From positions 4,491,501-4,555,500 of the forward strand of contig NC_019757.1 of NCBI RefSeq assembly GCF_000317535.1: a stretch of 64,000 nucleotides of DNA, given 5' to 3'. Origin of the DNA: Cylindrospermum stagnale PCC 7417. GTDB lineage: Bacteria > Cyanobacteriota > Cyanobacteriia > Cyanobacteriales > Nostocaceae. This document shows positions 16,734 to 26,372 of this stretch, in pieces (within the stretch, counting starts at the first letter, position 1; every line of letters begins with the position of its first letter). Both the position numbers and the translations under genes were made by a program. Below the pieces are notes generated by a model. The model was not told the DNA's origin, ran no database searches, and saw only the letters and a list, made by a program, of their open reading frames with translations.

Positions 16734-16762
16734 AAAAACAGCCACGATTGCTCATCGTGGCT
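16734..16762 (-). terminator. intrinsic terminator of sodB
   Basis: On the minus strand, a perfect 9-bp stem (AGCCACGAT-GAGCA-ATCGTGGCT) is followed by GTTTTT, about 65 bases after the sodB stop codon. This is a standard Rho-independent terminator layout. Confidence 0.85.
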
Positions 16763-16826
16763 GCTGTTTGAATTGATAAATTAACTGATTATCGGCGCTT
16801 GACAAAAGCTAACTTTCGTCAGTTTA

Positions 16827-17429
16827 TTAAGCTGAAGCCAGATTTGCTGCGGCGAAGTCCCAGTTAGCAAGCTGATCTAGGTAATTCTTGATGAACGCTG
16901 GACGAGCATTTCTGTAGTCGATGTAGTAGGCGTGTTCCCAAACGTCTAGGGTGAGGAGTGCCTTTTTACCGAGTGCTAGAGGGTTTTCTGCATTTGGTGT
17001 TTTGATAACCTTGAGGGTGCCACCATCATCAATCAACCAAGCCCAACCACTACCGAACTGAGTTGTAGCCGCGTTAGAGAACTCTTCTTTGAATTTGTCG
17101 AAGCTACCAAAGTCTTTGTCAATTTTAGCAGCCAAGTCACCGGTAGGTGCGCCACCGCCGGCTGGCTTTAAGGAATTCCAGAAGAAGGTGTGGTTCCAAA
17201 CTTGAGCCGCGTTGTTGAAAACTCCGACTTTAGAGGCATCCTTAAATGTAGTTTGGATCACCTCTTCCAAGGACTTATCAGCAAGTTCTGTACCATCGGT
17301 GAGCTTGTTAAGGTTGTCTACATAAGCTTTGTGATGCTTGCCATAGTGATACTCGAAAGTCTCACCTTTCATGCCATATGGCTCTAGAGCATTAAAATCG
17401 AAGGGTAGGGGCAGCTGTGTAAATGCCAT
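16827..17429 (-). CDS. sodB: iron superoxide dismutase
   Basis: A 200-residue Fe/Mn-family superoxide dismutase. The metal ligands are His28 (in EYHYGKHH), the His of NHTFFW, and the Asp and His of DVWEHAYYIDY. The glutamine in NNAAQVWNH, as in E. coli SodB, together with FGSGWAWL points to the iron form. There is no signal peptide, so the enzyme is cytosolic. It converts superoxide to peroxide and oxygen. A strong terminator follows the gene, and a 600-base gap lies upstream, so it is monocistronic. Confidence 0.97.
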   Translation of the reverse strand: MAFTQLPLPFDFNALEPYGMKGETFEYHYGKHHKAYVDNLNKLTDGTELADKSLEEVIQTTFKDASKVGVFNNAAQVWNHTFFWNSLKPAGGGAPTGDLAAKIDKDFGSFDKFKEEFSNAATTQFGSGWAWLIDDGGTLKVIKTPNAENPLALGKKALLTLDVWEHAYYIDYRNARPAFIKNYLDQLANWDFAAANLASA

Positions 17430-18028
17430 TTTGTCAAATCCTCTCTTTACCGTTTTCCAGTGGAAAGCTTTTGTAGAAGCTTAGGAAAATACAAATTTTG
17501 TATTTGGTTGTTTTATATCCTTAAATCTAGGGACATAAAACTTAACATAGTTATTTTACTACCAAAGTGAAGATTCAGACAAAGTACTTTGGTAATAAGC
17601 TAAATCACTAGGCATTAATGATCATAAATAAAAACTACTAATAGTTCATCTGCACGAATCCGGATATATTACGGACAATCTCCTTTAACTAAAGAGAGAT
17701 TAAAGGGGGGAATTTCTTAGACTGTTATGCTCTGCATAGCAGGAATTTATCTTTGATTATGAAAATTTTCTTTCTACACATTTATTTTGCTAAATTTACC
17801 GCTCTGGTACTTCTAGCTGAAGATGCACCAATCAGAGTATTTTAAATCTATCTAAAGCTAGATGAATTCATTATTAAAGTCTTTAAGATATACATTACGG
17901 TACTTGATTTAAACTAAATATAGCTGATTGAAAAACTGTCTCAGACTATTTTTTCAGTTCTAAGAATGGTGAGTGAGTTTTCACTCACCACGCTACTTAA
18001 CACAAAAACCAACAGCCCATTGCAGTGA
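17430..18028. other. intergenic region upstream of sodB
   Basis: About 600 bases without a gene. It contains the sodB promoter region. An 8-base inverted repeat, ACCAAAGT (17561-17568) and ACTTTGGT (17586-17593), lies roughly 130-165 bases upstream of the sodB start and could be a regulator site, though this is only a pattern. The right side near panC/cmk is AT-rich, with a short TTTTCACTCACC segment and no clear terminator. Confidence 0.4.
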
Positions 18029-19654
18029 TTACCACTGAGATAGGCGTTGTTGGTAGTAGTTAACAATTTTTGCTGTGACTTCAGACGCGCTAAGTCCATC
18101 GGTTTGAATTTCCACCGCATCTACTGCTTTTTGTAAGGGGGAAACTTTGCGATTACTATCTTTCCAGTCACGTTCGGCAATATCTCGTTCCAACTGCTCT
18201 AAACTCACTTCGGGTTGACCTTGTTTTTTAAAGTCTTGCTGGCGGCGACGTGCGCGTTCACCTACAGAGGCGGTGAGAAAGATTTTGACTTCGGCATCGG
18301 GGAATACATGAGTACCGATGTCCCGTCCTTCAGCCACTAAACCACCGCGTTTACCCCAACTTTGCTGTTGTTGAACCAGTGCTGCCCGGACTGAAGTTTG
18401 GGCGGCGATCGCAGATACAAGAGATGTTACCTCAATTGTGCGAATTGCCTGGGTAACATCAGTACCATTAATCCAAACCCGCACCGGAGATTGAAGATCC
18501 TGGCTGGGAGTGAGTTCAATTTTACACTGATTGACTAATTCAGCGATCGCATAATCATCATCAATAGCAATTCCCATGTTTAGTACTAGCCAAGTCACAG
18601 CCCGATACATAGAGCCTGTATCTAGATAAACCAAGCCGAGATTAGCTGCCACTTGACGTGCCACCGTGGATTTACCAGCACCGGCAGGGCCATCAATGGC
18701 GACGATGGGTTGGCGATCGCGCAAGATGGTATTGTCAATCAAGCGTGTAGAACCAAGACGAGCTGCGATCGCGAGCATTCCTTCCTCCTCAACTGTTTCT
18801 AAAAACATCAACGTAGTCGGATCAACCAATTCAATATATTCCACGAAAATAGTGCTAACCGTTGCTATTTCTTGCCACACCAATGCTATTAGCTGACTGC
18901 TGTGGCGAGTACCTGCCTTAAACGCAGCTTCAGCTTGCCTCAAGCCGCGAGACAACACTGTTGCCTGTTCTTTTTCCGTTGCAGTCAAATATTGATTACG
19001 AGAACTCAAGGCTAAACCTGATGCTTCTCGCACCGTTGGACAAGCAACAATCTCTACTGGCAAATTCAAATCAACTACCAGCCGTTTAATAATTGCCAGT
19101 TGCTGACCATCCTTTTGACCGAAGTAGACGCGGTCAGGCTGCACCAAGTTAAAAAGCTTGGTGACGATCGTCGCCACTCCCTGAAAGTGACCTACTCGAT
19201 AACGACCACACAAGGCAGATATCATAGCAGATGGAGGGATTACTTGTGTAACATGAGATTCTGCTATATTCTTCGGTCTAAGTCCCATTTCTTCCGGAGT
19301 CGGCGCGAAAATCGCATCTACTCCGGCTTGTGCACAAAGTTTTTGGTCTGACTCTAAAGTGCGAGGGTAGCGTTGATAATCCTCGTTGGGACCAAATTGC
19401 AGGGGATTGACAAAAATACTGACAATCACCGTGAAATTTTCGGAACGCGCTCGTTCAATTAAGCTTAAATGACCTTGATGTAACCCTCCCATTGTTGGGA
19501 CTAGACCGACTGCTGTTTGATACCAGCTAGTTGTGTCATCTAGTAATATATCCTCTGGAACGGTAAGCTCGTTTTCCTTTGGCGTAGCGTCTCGCAGAGT
19601 GCGACGTTTAGTTAAATAGCAGCGTAAAGCTGCGACTGTTGTCAGCAGGCGCAC
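18029..19654 (-). CDS. panC/cmk: bifunctional pantothenate synthetase / cytidylate kinase
   Basis: A 541-residue fusion of PanC (about residues 1-310) and CMP kinase (about 315-541), the arrangement characteristic of cyanobacteria. PanC shows GLVPTMGGLHQGHLSLIERA, VIVSIFVNPLQFGPNEDY, YFGQKDGQQLAIIKRL and LALSSRNQYL. CMK shows the P-loop AIDGPAGAGKST, LDTGSMYRA and GRDIGTHVFP. PanC joins pantoate and beta-alanine with ATP to give pantothenate for coenzyme A; CMK phosphorylates CMP/dCMP. Between the normal start (MRLLTTVAALRCYLTKRR) and GLVPTMGG there is an extra stretch of about 30 residues (TLRDATPKENEL ...), which derives partly from a dispersed repeat. It keeps the frame. The gene is probably monocistronic. 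Confidence 0.96.
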   Translation of the reverse strand: MRLLTTVAALRCYLTKRRTLRDATPKENELTVPEDILLDDTTSWYQTAVGLVPTMGGLHQGHLSLIERARSENFTVIVSIFVNPLQFGPNEDYQRYPRTLESDQKLCAQAGVDAIFAPTPEEMGLRPKNIAESHVTQVIPPSAMISALCGRYRVGHFQGVATIVTKLFNLVQPDRVYFGQKDGQQLAIIKRLVVDLNLPVEIVACPTVREASGLALSSRNQYLTATEKEQATVLSRGLRQAEAAFKAGTRHSSQLIALVWQEIATVSTIFVEYIELVDPTTLMFLETVEEEGMLAIAARLGSTRLIDNTILRDRQPIVAIDGPAGAGKSTVARQVAANLGLVYLDTGSMYRAVTWLVLNMGIAIDDDYAIAELVNQCKIELTPSQDLQSPVRVWINGTDVTQAIRTIEVTSLVSAIAAQTSVRAALVQQQQSWGKRGGLVAEGRDIGTHVFPDAEVKIFLTASVGERARRRQQDFKKQGQPEVSLEQLERDIAERDWKDSNRKVSPLQKAVDAVEIQTDGLSASEVTAKIVNYYQQRLSQW

Positions 19655-19656
19655 AA

Positions 19657-19738
19657 AATTCCCCTAGTTCAACTCTTGCCTCTCCCTCGTTAGTTTATAT
19701 CTGAAATAGAGGCAAGAGATGCTTGAACTAGGGGAATT
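19657..19738. repeat. 82-base inverted repeat upstream of panC/cmk
   Basis: Perfect 16-base arms (AATTCCCCTAGTTCAA at 19657-19672 and its complement at 19723-19738), with a second inner pair (TTGCCTCT/AGAGGCAA). It starts three bases from the panC/cmk start codon, so its transcript would form a large hairpin in the leader or serve as the end of the rlpA transcript. It may also be a small mobile repeat. Confidence 0.8.
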
Positions 19739-19813
19739 AAGTAATAGTGAAGAGCGAATAGAGCGTAGAGAGTAGTTTGTCAGGGTGAAGTTGACGGTCA
19801 ACTTCAGTCCCCT

Positions 19814-20902
19814 TTATCTTCCCAAGACGTCGATTTTTACTGGTGCAATGCCGCTACCGATCATTCCTAACACCCTAGCGGCACCGGCAGAAACGTCAAT
19901 AATTCGACCTCCAATGTATGGGCCCCGGTCATTAATTCGCACGACGACAGAACGACCGTTGCGGGTATTGGTAACACGGACTTTTGTCCCCATAGGCAAG
20001 GTGCGATGGGCTGCTGTTAAGCCTTCAGGATTATACCTTTCACCGCTAGCAGTTTGGCTGCCAGAACCATCATAGCCGTACCAGGAAGCGATGCCTGTGA
20101 AGTTGATTCGCACTCCGCCAACGGCAATCTGTTGTGGTAGCTTTGGTATGGAGAATGGTGAGCGCATCGGCAGGTTAGCAATTTGACTTAAGGGAGATGC
20201 TTTGCCGATGAGTCTCCGCAGGCGATTGGTTGCTTGCAATGCGTCTTGTGCCAGATTTGTGGTGGTATCTGCTAATCGCGTGTTTTGATTGATTTCCACC
20301 AATTCTTGGTCGCTAATTTTGATCGTGTAGCGATCGCCTAACTGTTGTTGGACAAAGGAACCTTTATTCTGGGCAAAATTTGCGACGGTCGATTTGTCCC
20401 CTGCTTTCCAACTTACGGTAATTTGACTCGCGTCCACATTGTCCTCGATCAGCTGGTTGATTTTAGCTGCTATTACACCAGCTCTCTGTACCGGATCATT
20501 GTCAACTGAGTTAATTACGTTCCTAACATTCCCCACCTTGGGTGAGTTGCTAGCAATAAGGGCGTACGATTGTACGCCCCCAGTATCTCCAATAGCACCA
20601 ACTTTCGTTTGACTACTGGCAACTTTTGAGGAACTCAGAAAGGTGAGAACGGGAATATTTCGGATAAAAAGGGTTGCTGCCTGCCGACCGCCAACGCTGT
20701 GTGGATGAATTTCTGTCATCACAGCATCCGAGGTTAGGTTCCCTACAGGGGATTGATACTCTCCGACTTTGACCACATCAGTTGCAGGTGGTTCTTCAGA
20801 TGCTAGAGCAGTTCCCTCAGTGGCTTGAGTCTGAACGACTAAGGGTATACCCAAAGTAGTCAGAAGCAGGGCGACAATAGTCCACAAATATCTTTGATTC
20901 AT
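19814..20902 (-). CDS. rlpA: RlpA-family septal ring lytic transglycosylase-like protein
   Basis: A 362-residue exported protein. A signal peptide ([20 protein letters not shown]) is followed by a long variable region and a C-terminal double-psi beta-barrel domain (about 262-362: [71 protein letters not shown]). RlpA proteins cleave peptide-free glycan strands or bind the cell-division wall. The catalytic Asp of NDRGPY is present. A repeat palindrome (20561-20580) lies inside the coding sequence (around [11 protein letters not shown]), so part of the variable region is repeat-derived. It is a single gene. Confidence 0.88.
   Translation of the reverse strand: MNQRYLWTIVALLLTTLGIPLVVQTQATEGTALASEEPPATDVVKVGEYQSPVGNLTSDAVMTEIHPHSVGGRQAATLFIRNIPVLTFLSSSKVASSQTKVGAIGDTGGVQSYALIASNSPKVGNVRNVINSVDNDPVQRAGVIAAKINQLIEDNVDASQITVSWKAGDKSTVANFAQNKGSFVQQQLGDRYTIKISDQELVEINQNTRLADTTTNLAQDALQATNRLRRLIGKASPLSQIANLPMRSPFSIPKLPQQIAVGGVRINFTGIASWYGYDGSGSQTASGERYNPEGLTAAHRTLPMGTKVRVTNTRNGRSVVVRINDRGPYIGGRIIDVSAGAARVLGMIGSGIAPVKIDVLGR
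20561..20580. repeat. palindromic repeat inside rlpA
   Basis: GGGCGTAC-GATT-GTACGCCC, a perfect 8-bp stem of a kind dispersed in Nostoc-type genomes, lies in frame within the variable part of rlpA and encodes part of GGVQSYALI. Confidence 0.7.
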
Positions 20903-21726
20903 GCGTCCGATTTTTAAAGCGACTGTAGAACTGAAGTTTTATGATTCGCGGGTTTTTCACCAAATAGAGAGTGACATTCCCTCTAAAACTCGAACTCGTT
21001 CCGCTTCCACTTTTTTGTTTATAACTGCAACAGACTAACACGAACCTTTTGGCTTGGGGATCAGGGTTTTATCGTAAGTCTTAGTCACTTTCCCCAATTT
21101 AAATCGTGATTTTCAGGGCAAAACCTTTCTCAAGTGCGGATTTTGGCTGTGTAACCTTTTTTTTTCCCAGGTAAAGGATTTCTTATCAAGACTTAACATT
21201 ACAACTTTGCCAAATCGAGTGGTCATGATTCAAGACTGTTCGCGGTGCTATTTGCTAACAATGTATATTAAGTAACATTTATATTTACAAAATTTCATTG
21301 CCAGCAACATTAATTTTTAATTCTAAACCCCAGATAAATATTTAAAGAATTTATTTAATTAAATATTTGTAATTCTCTATAACCTTGAATGCACAAGAGT
21401 TAGAGCAAATATCAGCGAATAGAGTCAACTTCAACTAGATGGGATTTTTCGAGATTTTTGTGCTCTCTAAGTCTGAAGGTGACGTTGCTAAACATTATTT
21501 TTCTTTGTAATCTAAGTTACTTTATATTTACGTAATATGGTGTAGAAAATCTAGATACAGAGCCACTATGTATTTTTTCACATCAGAAAAAAATCAATAA
21601 TGAGATAATGAAAAAAGTTAACGGGCAGATGTAAATAATTAGGCATTTGTAACAAAAATAACACTTAGTAGTGTTTGCCTCAAGTATTTGCCCTAGTATT
21701 ATTTGTGAGAGACAGCTTTCAGCCCT
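20903..21726. other. long intergenic region between rlpA and glsA
   Basis: More than 800 bases with no supportable gene. It is AT-rich in its right part and holds the divergent promoters of rlpA and glsA. A poly-T run lies near 21160. I see no strong hairpin or RNA gene in it. Confidence 0.4.
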
Positions 21727-22731
21727 ATGGATAATCCAGGAGATTCAGAAATAGTTTCATCACCACTACCAGAATTTCTCAACGACTTGCACTCCAAGTA
21801 CAAATCTTTGCAAGAGGGTGCAGTAGCGAACTATATTCCAGAACTGGCAAAAGTAAACCCCGATTTGTTTAGCATCTGCATTGTTACAGTCGATGGGCAG
21901 AGTTACGAAGTTGGAGATTACAAGCAGCTATTTACTATCCAGTCGATTTCTAAGGTGTTTGCTTACGGACTTGCTTTAGAAGATCATGGACGGGATTATG
22001 TTTTAACTAGGGTGGGTGTGGAACCAACAGGGGAGGCATTTAACGCCATTATCCTAGATGAGCAGTCAAAACGACCATATAACCCAATGGTAAATGCTGG
22101 TGCGATCGCCACCACCAGTTTAATTAAAGGTGCTGGTGCCACTGAACGCCTGAATCGGGTGCTAGATATGTACCGTCGATATATTGGGCGAGATGTGTTT
22201 GTCGATATCTCACTATTTACCTCAGAACGCAGCACAGGACACCGTAACCGAGCGATGGCGCACCTAATGCTGAATTTTGGCATGATTGACCAAAATATTG
22301 AGGAGTCGCTGGATCTTTATTTCAAACAATGTTCAGCGATGGTAAATTGTCGAGATTTGGCGGTGATGGCGGCTACTTTAGCTAATAAAGGTATCAACCC
22401 GTTGACAGAGGAACGGGCTGTTGAGAGTCGTTACATTAAAGATATTCTCAGCGTGATGTACACCTGTGGGATGTACAACTTTGCTGGAGAGTGGGCTTAT
22501 AAAATCGGGATTCCGGCGAAAAGTGGTGTTTGTGGGGGAATTATCGCCGTTGTCCCGAACCAGATGGGGATTGGGGTGTTTTCACCACTGTTAGATATCC
22601 GGGGTAACAGTGTCCGGGGGGTAAAGGTGTGTGAGGAACTTTCCCAACGCTTGGGTTTACATTTGTTTGAGTGTTCTAATTCGGGTGGGAATTTTGGCGA
22701 AACTGTGTTTAAGCCATGTGGGGATGAGTAG
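21727..22731 (+). CDS. glsA: glutaminase A
   Basis: The 334-residue product is a full-length serine-dependent glutaminase of the beta-lactamase-like family. It has the catalytic S-x-x-K motif (Ser73-Ile-Ser-Lys76, in [10 protein letters not shown]), the motif [17 protein letters not shown], the Tyr of [12 protein letters not shown], and [13 protein letters not shown] near the end. It hydrolyses glutamine to glutamate and ammonia in the cytosol. The gene is monocistronic; a set of hairpins directly downstream probably ends its transcript. Confidence 0.96.
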   Translation: MDNPGDSEIVSSPLPEFLNDLHSKYKSLQEGAVANYIPELAKVNPDLFSICIVTVDGQSYEVGDYKQLFTIQSISKVFAYGLALEDHGRDYVLTRVGVEPTGEAFNAIILDEQSKRPYNPMVNAGAIATTSLIKGAGATERLNRVLDMYRRYIGRDVFVDISLFTSERSTGHRNRAMAHLMLNFGMIDQNIEESLDLYFKQCSAMVNCRDLAVMAATLANKGINPLTEERAVESRYIKDILSVMYTCGMYNFAGEWAYKIGIPAKSGVCGGIIAVVPNQMGIGVFSPLLDIRGNSVRGVKVCEELSQRLGLHLFECSNSGGNFGETVFKPCGDE

Positions 22732-22743
22732 GATTGGTTCACT

Positions 22744-22839
22744 ACTATATATATAGTGAAAAAACCACTAAGAGGTTTTACTGCGTAAAACCTGTCCCTC
22801 TCCGAGTCGGAGAGGGAAGGACTTGAACTTTAGTTCAAG
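22744..22839. repeat. four consecutive hairpins between convergent genes (repeat/terminator)
   Basis: Four perfect inverted repeats follow each other: ACTATATATATAGT (22744-22757), GGTTTTAC-TGC-GTAAAACC (22774-22792), CCCTCTCCGA-G-TCGGAGAGGG (22796-22816) and CTTGAAC-TTTA-GTTCAAG (22822-22839). They fill the gap between glsA and the convergent small gene, so they can end transcription in both directions. The last hairpins resemble those of the 16461-16585 element. Confidence 0.8.
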
Positions 22840-22860
22840 GCAGGGAGAGGTTTATTGAAC

Positions 22861-23067
22861 TCACTTCTTTTTTTTGTTTGTCGTGTTGATGAGGTGTGCG
22901 ATCGCATTTAGCAGAGTTTGGGAAAAATAACCCATAGCCAAAATCACCGCCACCGCAACACCTCCATACATCAGTAGAGGTACAAATCCCCCGAATTCAG
23001 GCATTTGGGGAGATGGGTTGGCGGTAGTCGCCACCAAAATCACCGATTTATTGCTAAAATCAGACAT
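22861..23067 (-). CDS. small single-membrane-span protein, 68 aa
   Basis: Starting at the ATG at 23067 (preceded by AAGGA with 6-base spacing), the product is MSDFSNKSVILVATTANPS followed by a Pro/Gly region, one long hydrophobic segment (FVPLLMYGGVAVAVILAMGYF) and a basic tail, NTTNKKKK. An in-frame ATG 25 codons further upstream lacks this ribosome site. No family is recognised. It is divergent from the STAND-type gene, sharing a 246-base control region with palindromes, so the two may be regulated together. Confidence 0.65.
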   Translation of the reverse strand: MSDFSNKSVILVATTANPSPQMPEFGGFVPLLMYGGVAVAVILAMGYFSQTLLNAIAHLINTTNKKKK

Positions 23068-23214
23068 ATCAAATCCTTGGTCTTCAAAAGACCATAACAA
23101 CAACGCACAAACGTTACCGGCGCTGTGCGAATTTACAAGCAATCTTCAAGCGTTTCTAGGTGGTACTGGAGACGCTTATTTGCTTATAGGCAAGAATAAC
23201 ATACCTTGAATGAT

Positions 23215-23299
23215 GTACGTCAACTTTGACGTACGTTAAAAATAACGTATATTGAAAGAGTAGTATTTTCCAGGTACTCAAATTGAATACGTATATAAT
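23215..23299. promoter_or_regulatory. palindrome cluster and -10 box in a divergent control region
   Basis: A perfect inverted repeat GTACGTCAA-CT-TTGACGTAC (23215-23234) overlaps a second one, ACGTTA-AAAA-TAACGT (23233-23248); ATACGTAT (23287-23294) follows. A TATAAT (23294-23299) sits 15 bases before the ATG of the STAND-type gene. The repeated ACGT cores suggest an operator for a dimeric regulator acting on the divergent promoters. This is inferred from pattern only. Confidence 0.55.
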
Positions 23300-23313
23300 T
23301 TGGGGCTAAAAAA

Positions 23314-25998
23314 ATGAACAGTACCTTCATCTCTCACTTTACCCCCAGTCTCATGGCTCCCGAAGCGTTGGAAGCTATATTAGTACAGCGTCATCAGTTA
23401 GCGGATGACTTAGCAGCAGCAATTCGTGAAAGTGCATTGACAGCTAAGAAAAATTTCCACCTGTTGCTGGGAATGCGGGGTATTGGTAAAACCCACATGG
23501 TAGCACTGACTTATCACCGTATTTCTAAAATGGAAGACTTGCGGGATAAGTTACTCATCGCATGGTTGCGAGAAGAAGAATGGGGAGTTACAACATTTTT
23601 AGATTTGCTGTTGCGGATATTTCGAGCGCTACAACAAGAATATCCAGCAGAATATGAGGCTAAGTTAAATCAGCAAGTTGAAGCACTTTATCAATTATCG
23701 GCTAATGAAGCCGAACCTATAGCCGCAGACTTGCTGAGGGAATTTGTGGGTAAACACACCCTGCTGCTGCTGATGGAAAATTTAGATGATTTATTTGATG
23801 GGTTGGGAAAGAACGGACAAAAGCAACTTCGGGAATATATAGACAATTATTCATTTTTGACAATTTTGGCGACAGCGCAAAGTGGTTTTGCGGGAATTAA
23901 CGTCAAAAATAGCCCTTTCTATGACTTTTTCCAGATACACCCTTTAGAAGAGTTGACGCTAGAGGAGGCTATCGACTTATTAAGGCAAATTGCCCGATTA
24001 GAAGGCAAAAATGACCTAGAATCGTTTATTTTAACATCAACGGGGCGCGATCGCATTCGTGCAGTGCATCATCTAGCAGCAGGAAACCCCCGCGTTTATG
24101 TAATTTTCTCCCAGTTCCTCACGCGCAAATCTCTAGATGAACTGGTAGAACCATTTATGCGGATGTTGGATGATTTGACACCTTATTATCAAGCGCGAAT
24201 GGCTTGGCTTTCCCAACAGCAGCGAAAAATTATCGAATTTCTCACTAACCACCGTCGCGCTGTAACTGTGAAAGAAATTGCTCAACGTTGTTTTATTACT
24301 CATCAAACAGCATCAAGTCAGCTTAAAGATTTGCGAGAAAAAGGTTATGTGAATGCTGAAACAGTTGGACGCGAATCATTTTATGAATTGCGAGAACCGT
24401 TGATGCGATTTTGCATGGAGGTAAAGAAACAACGGGGTGAAGCGATACGGTTATTTGTAGACTTTTTGCGAATATGGTATACAAAGGAGGAGTTGAAACA
24501 GAGATTAGAAATACTCCCACCTGATGCAGAAATTGAGCGAGACTATATACTTCATGCGCTACAGATAATTGAAGAAGAACCAGAAGACCCTCGTATAGCA
24601 GAATATTTGAAGGATGTTTTTGCTTCCTTTGAAAATAAAGATTATCTCCATTGTCTGAAAATAGCAGATAAGCTGATAGCAATTCGCGGGTATGCAAATG
24701 ACTGGTTTATACATGGTTGCATTCTCCATGAATTTAAACATTACGAACAAGCTTTATTATCTATAGATAAAGCGATTGACATTGACCCTAATCAGAAATT
24801 GTCTTGGCTTTTACGGGGTCTGACGCTTGATGAAACCGAGGATTATGAGGAAGCATTAACTTCTTATAACAAAGTAATTGAACTTGACCAAAATTATGTG
24901 GATGCCTGGTATCGTCGAGGCCGTATACTGAAAAATATTAAGCAATATGATGAAGCTTTAAAGTCCTACAACAAAGTAACTAAATTAAATGACAATCATG
25001 AAGGTGCTTGGTTACTTAGAGGTGAAATATTATTATATAATCTTGAACATTACGATGAAGCCTTAGAATCTTTCTACAAAGCAATGGAAATTAATCAAGA
25101 TGAAAAAGATATTTATTGGAATTATATCAGTGCATGTTTATCAGGAATTGGTCAATATGAAGCTGCGTTAGAGTTTTGCGATAAGTTGATTGAGCTTGAG
25201 CCAAATGAAGCAATTTATTGGGCAAATAGAGGTGCTATGTTAACAAACCTTGAACGATACGATCAAGCCTTAGAATCCTACAATAAAGCAGTTGATATTA
25301 ATCCATTTGATGCTAAAGCTTGGTACGACAGAGGTAATATACTGCTAAACCTCGAATGTGATGAGGAGGCTTTAGTATCTTTTAATAAAGCAATTAAACT
25401 TGACTCAACAGATGTAAATACTTGGTTAAAACGAAGTTTGATATTATATGACCTTGAACGCTACGATGAATCATTAGAATCTTCCAAGCAGACAATCGCT
25501 CTTGGTTATCAATCTTCAGAAATTCTCTTCAATGTAGCTGATTGTTTACTAGCTATGAACCGTTGGGAAGAAGGAATTAAAGCATTAGATGATGTACTCA
25601 ATAAATTGAGCAATGAAGAAGAGCCTAATTTAGAGGATACAGAGTATATTATCCGCAACATATTCACAAACTACAAAGATGTATCTGTGTGGAAAAGTCG
25701 GATTACAACTCTGATAGAAATTTACGACAAATACCAACTAATCTCAGCTTTAGGAAAAGCAATTATTGATAACATTCCCGCTGTAATGTCAGAAATGGTC
25801 AGCGATAAAGCAGCGCAGACTTGGCTAGAAGTGTGGCGGGAATTGGTGGGGAATCGCCCCGAATTTCAAATCCCTTTGCGACTGCTGAATGCTGCTGTGC
25901 GCTATCGGGAAACCAAGGGAGATAAACGAGTTTTACTAGAATTACCCATCGAAGAACGCAAGATATTACAACAGGTGCTAGAAATAGAAGAATCTTAA
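23314..25998 (+). CDS. STAND-like AAA ATPase with winged helix and TPR repeats
   Basis: The 894-residue protein begins with an AAA/ATPase domain: Walker A GMRGIGKT (residues 53-60), Walker B LLLLMENLDD (150-159), then LTILATAQ as a sensor-type strand and AAGNPRVYVIF. A winged-helix part follows (about 300-375: RKIIEFLTNHRRAVTVKEIA, then THQTASSQLKDLREKGYV). From about 450 to 740 there are at least seven TPR repeats (YDEALKSYNKVTKLNDNHEGAW type), and the C-terminal domain (about 750-894) is helical. This ATPase-wHTH-TPR order matches STAND signalling proteins, in which ligand binding by the repeats triggers ATP-dependent oligomerisation. No effector domain is fused to it, so an outside partner, perhaps the divergent small membrane protein, would be needed. 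It could equally be a transcription regulator. Confidence 0.88.
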   Translation: MNSTFISHFTPSLMAPEALEAILVQRHQLADDLAAAIRESALTAKKNFHLLLGMRGIGKTHMVALTYHRISKMEDLRDKLLIAWLREEEWGVTTFLDLLLRIFRALQQEYPAEYEAKLNQQVEALYQLSANEAEPIAADLLREFVGKHTLLLLMENLDDLFDGLGKNGQKQLREYIDNYSFLTILATAQSGFAGINVKNSPFYDFFQIHPLEELTLEEAIDLLRQIARLEGKNDLESFILTSTGRDRIRAVHHLAAGNPRVYVIFSQFLTRKSLDELVEPFMRMLDDLTPYYQARMAWLSQQQRKIIEFLTNHRRAVTVKEIAQRCFITHQTASSQLKDLREKGYVNAETVGRESFYELREPLMRFCMEVKKQRGEAIRLFVDFLRIWYTKEELKQRLEILPPDAEIERDYILHALQIIEEEPEDPRIAEYLKDVFASFENKDYLHCLKIADKLIAIRGYANDWFIHGCILHEFKHYEQALLSIDKAIDIDPNQKLSWLLRGLTLDETEDYEEALTSYNKVIELDQNYVDAWYRRGRILKNIKQYDEALKSYNKVTKLNDNHEGAWLLRGEILLYNLEHYDEALESFYKAMEINQDEKDIYWNYISACLSGIGQYEAALEFCDKLIELEPNEAIYWANRGAMLTNLERYDQALESYNKAVDINPFDAKAWYDRGNILLNLECDEEALVSFNKAIKLDSTDVNTWLKRSLILYDLERYDESLESSKQTIALGYQSSEILFNVADCLLAMNRWEEGIKALDDVLNKLSNEEEPNLEDTEYIIRNIFTNYKDVSVWKSRITTLIEIYDKYQLISALGKAIIDNIPAVMSEMVSDKAAQTWLEVWRELVGNRPEFQIPLRLLNAAVRYRETKGDKRVLLELPIEERKILQQVLEIEES

Positions 25999-26372
25999 AT
26001 CTATTAAGACTTACGCACTGTACAAATTTACCCTCGTTCCAGGCTTTTTCCTTCGCGTAGCATCTCGAAAATATGGATTTTTGATGCGTCAGGGGACACT
26101 ACCAGTAGGGTGCGTTCCCTAACGCACGAATTAGCCAGGGCGAATGGAATTCGCGGCTACACAAACAAAGTCCGCCTCCGCGGACTAAGGAAAAATTGAG
26201 AGTTTGAAACCCACGGAGGTGGGTTTTGCCTGTGTAGACGCGGTTTCTAACCGCCCTTTTAACTGTGCCCCTACGATGGATATGGTTCAAATGAATGAAA
26301 TCTGCTATAACTCAAACACTCCAAAAAGCGTCATGATTTAAATATTCAAAATCGTTTCACCGAGAAAACGTC
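25999..26372. other. intergenic region with repeat-family fragments
   Basis: The 374 bases hold common intergenic repeat motifs (CTTCGCGTAGCATCTCG; GTAGGGTGCG...AACGCAC). The segment 26262-26310 is similar to 39970-40020 (GTGCCCCTACGA, then TGGTTCAAAT(G/A)AATGAAA). No gene is supported; a 63-codon minus-strand frame here is repeat-derived. Confidence 0.5.

Noticed and set aside
26099-26290. 63-codon minus-strand frame
   Set aside because: It lies in dispersed repeat sequence related to 39970-40020; probably not translated.
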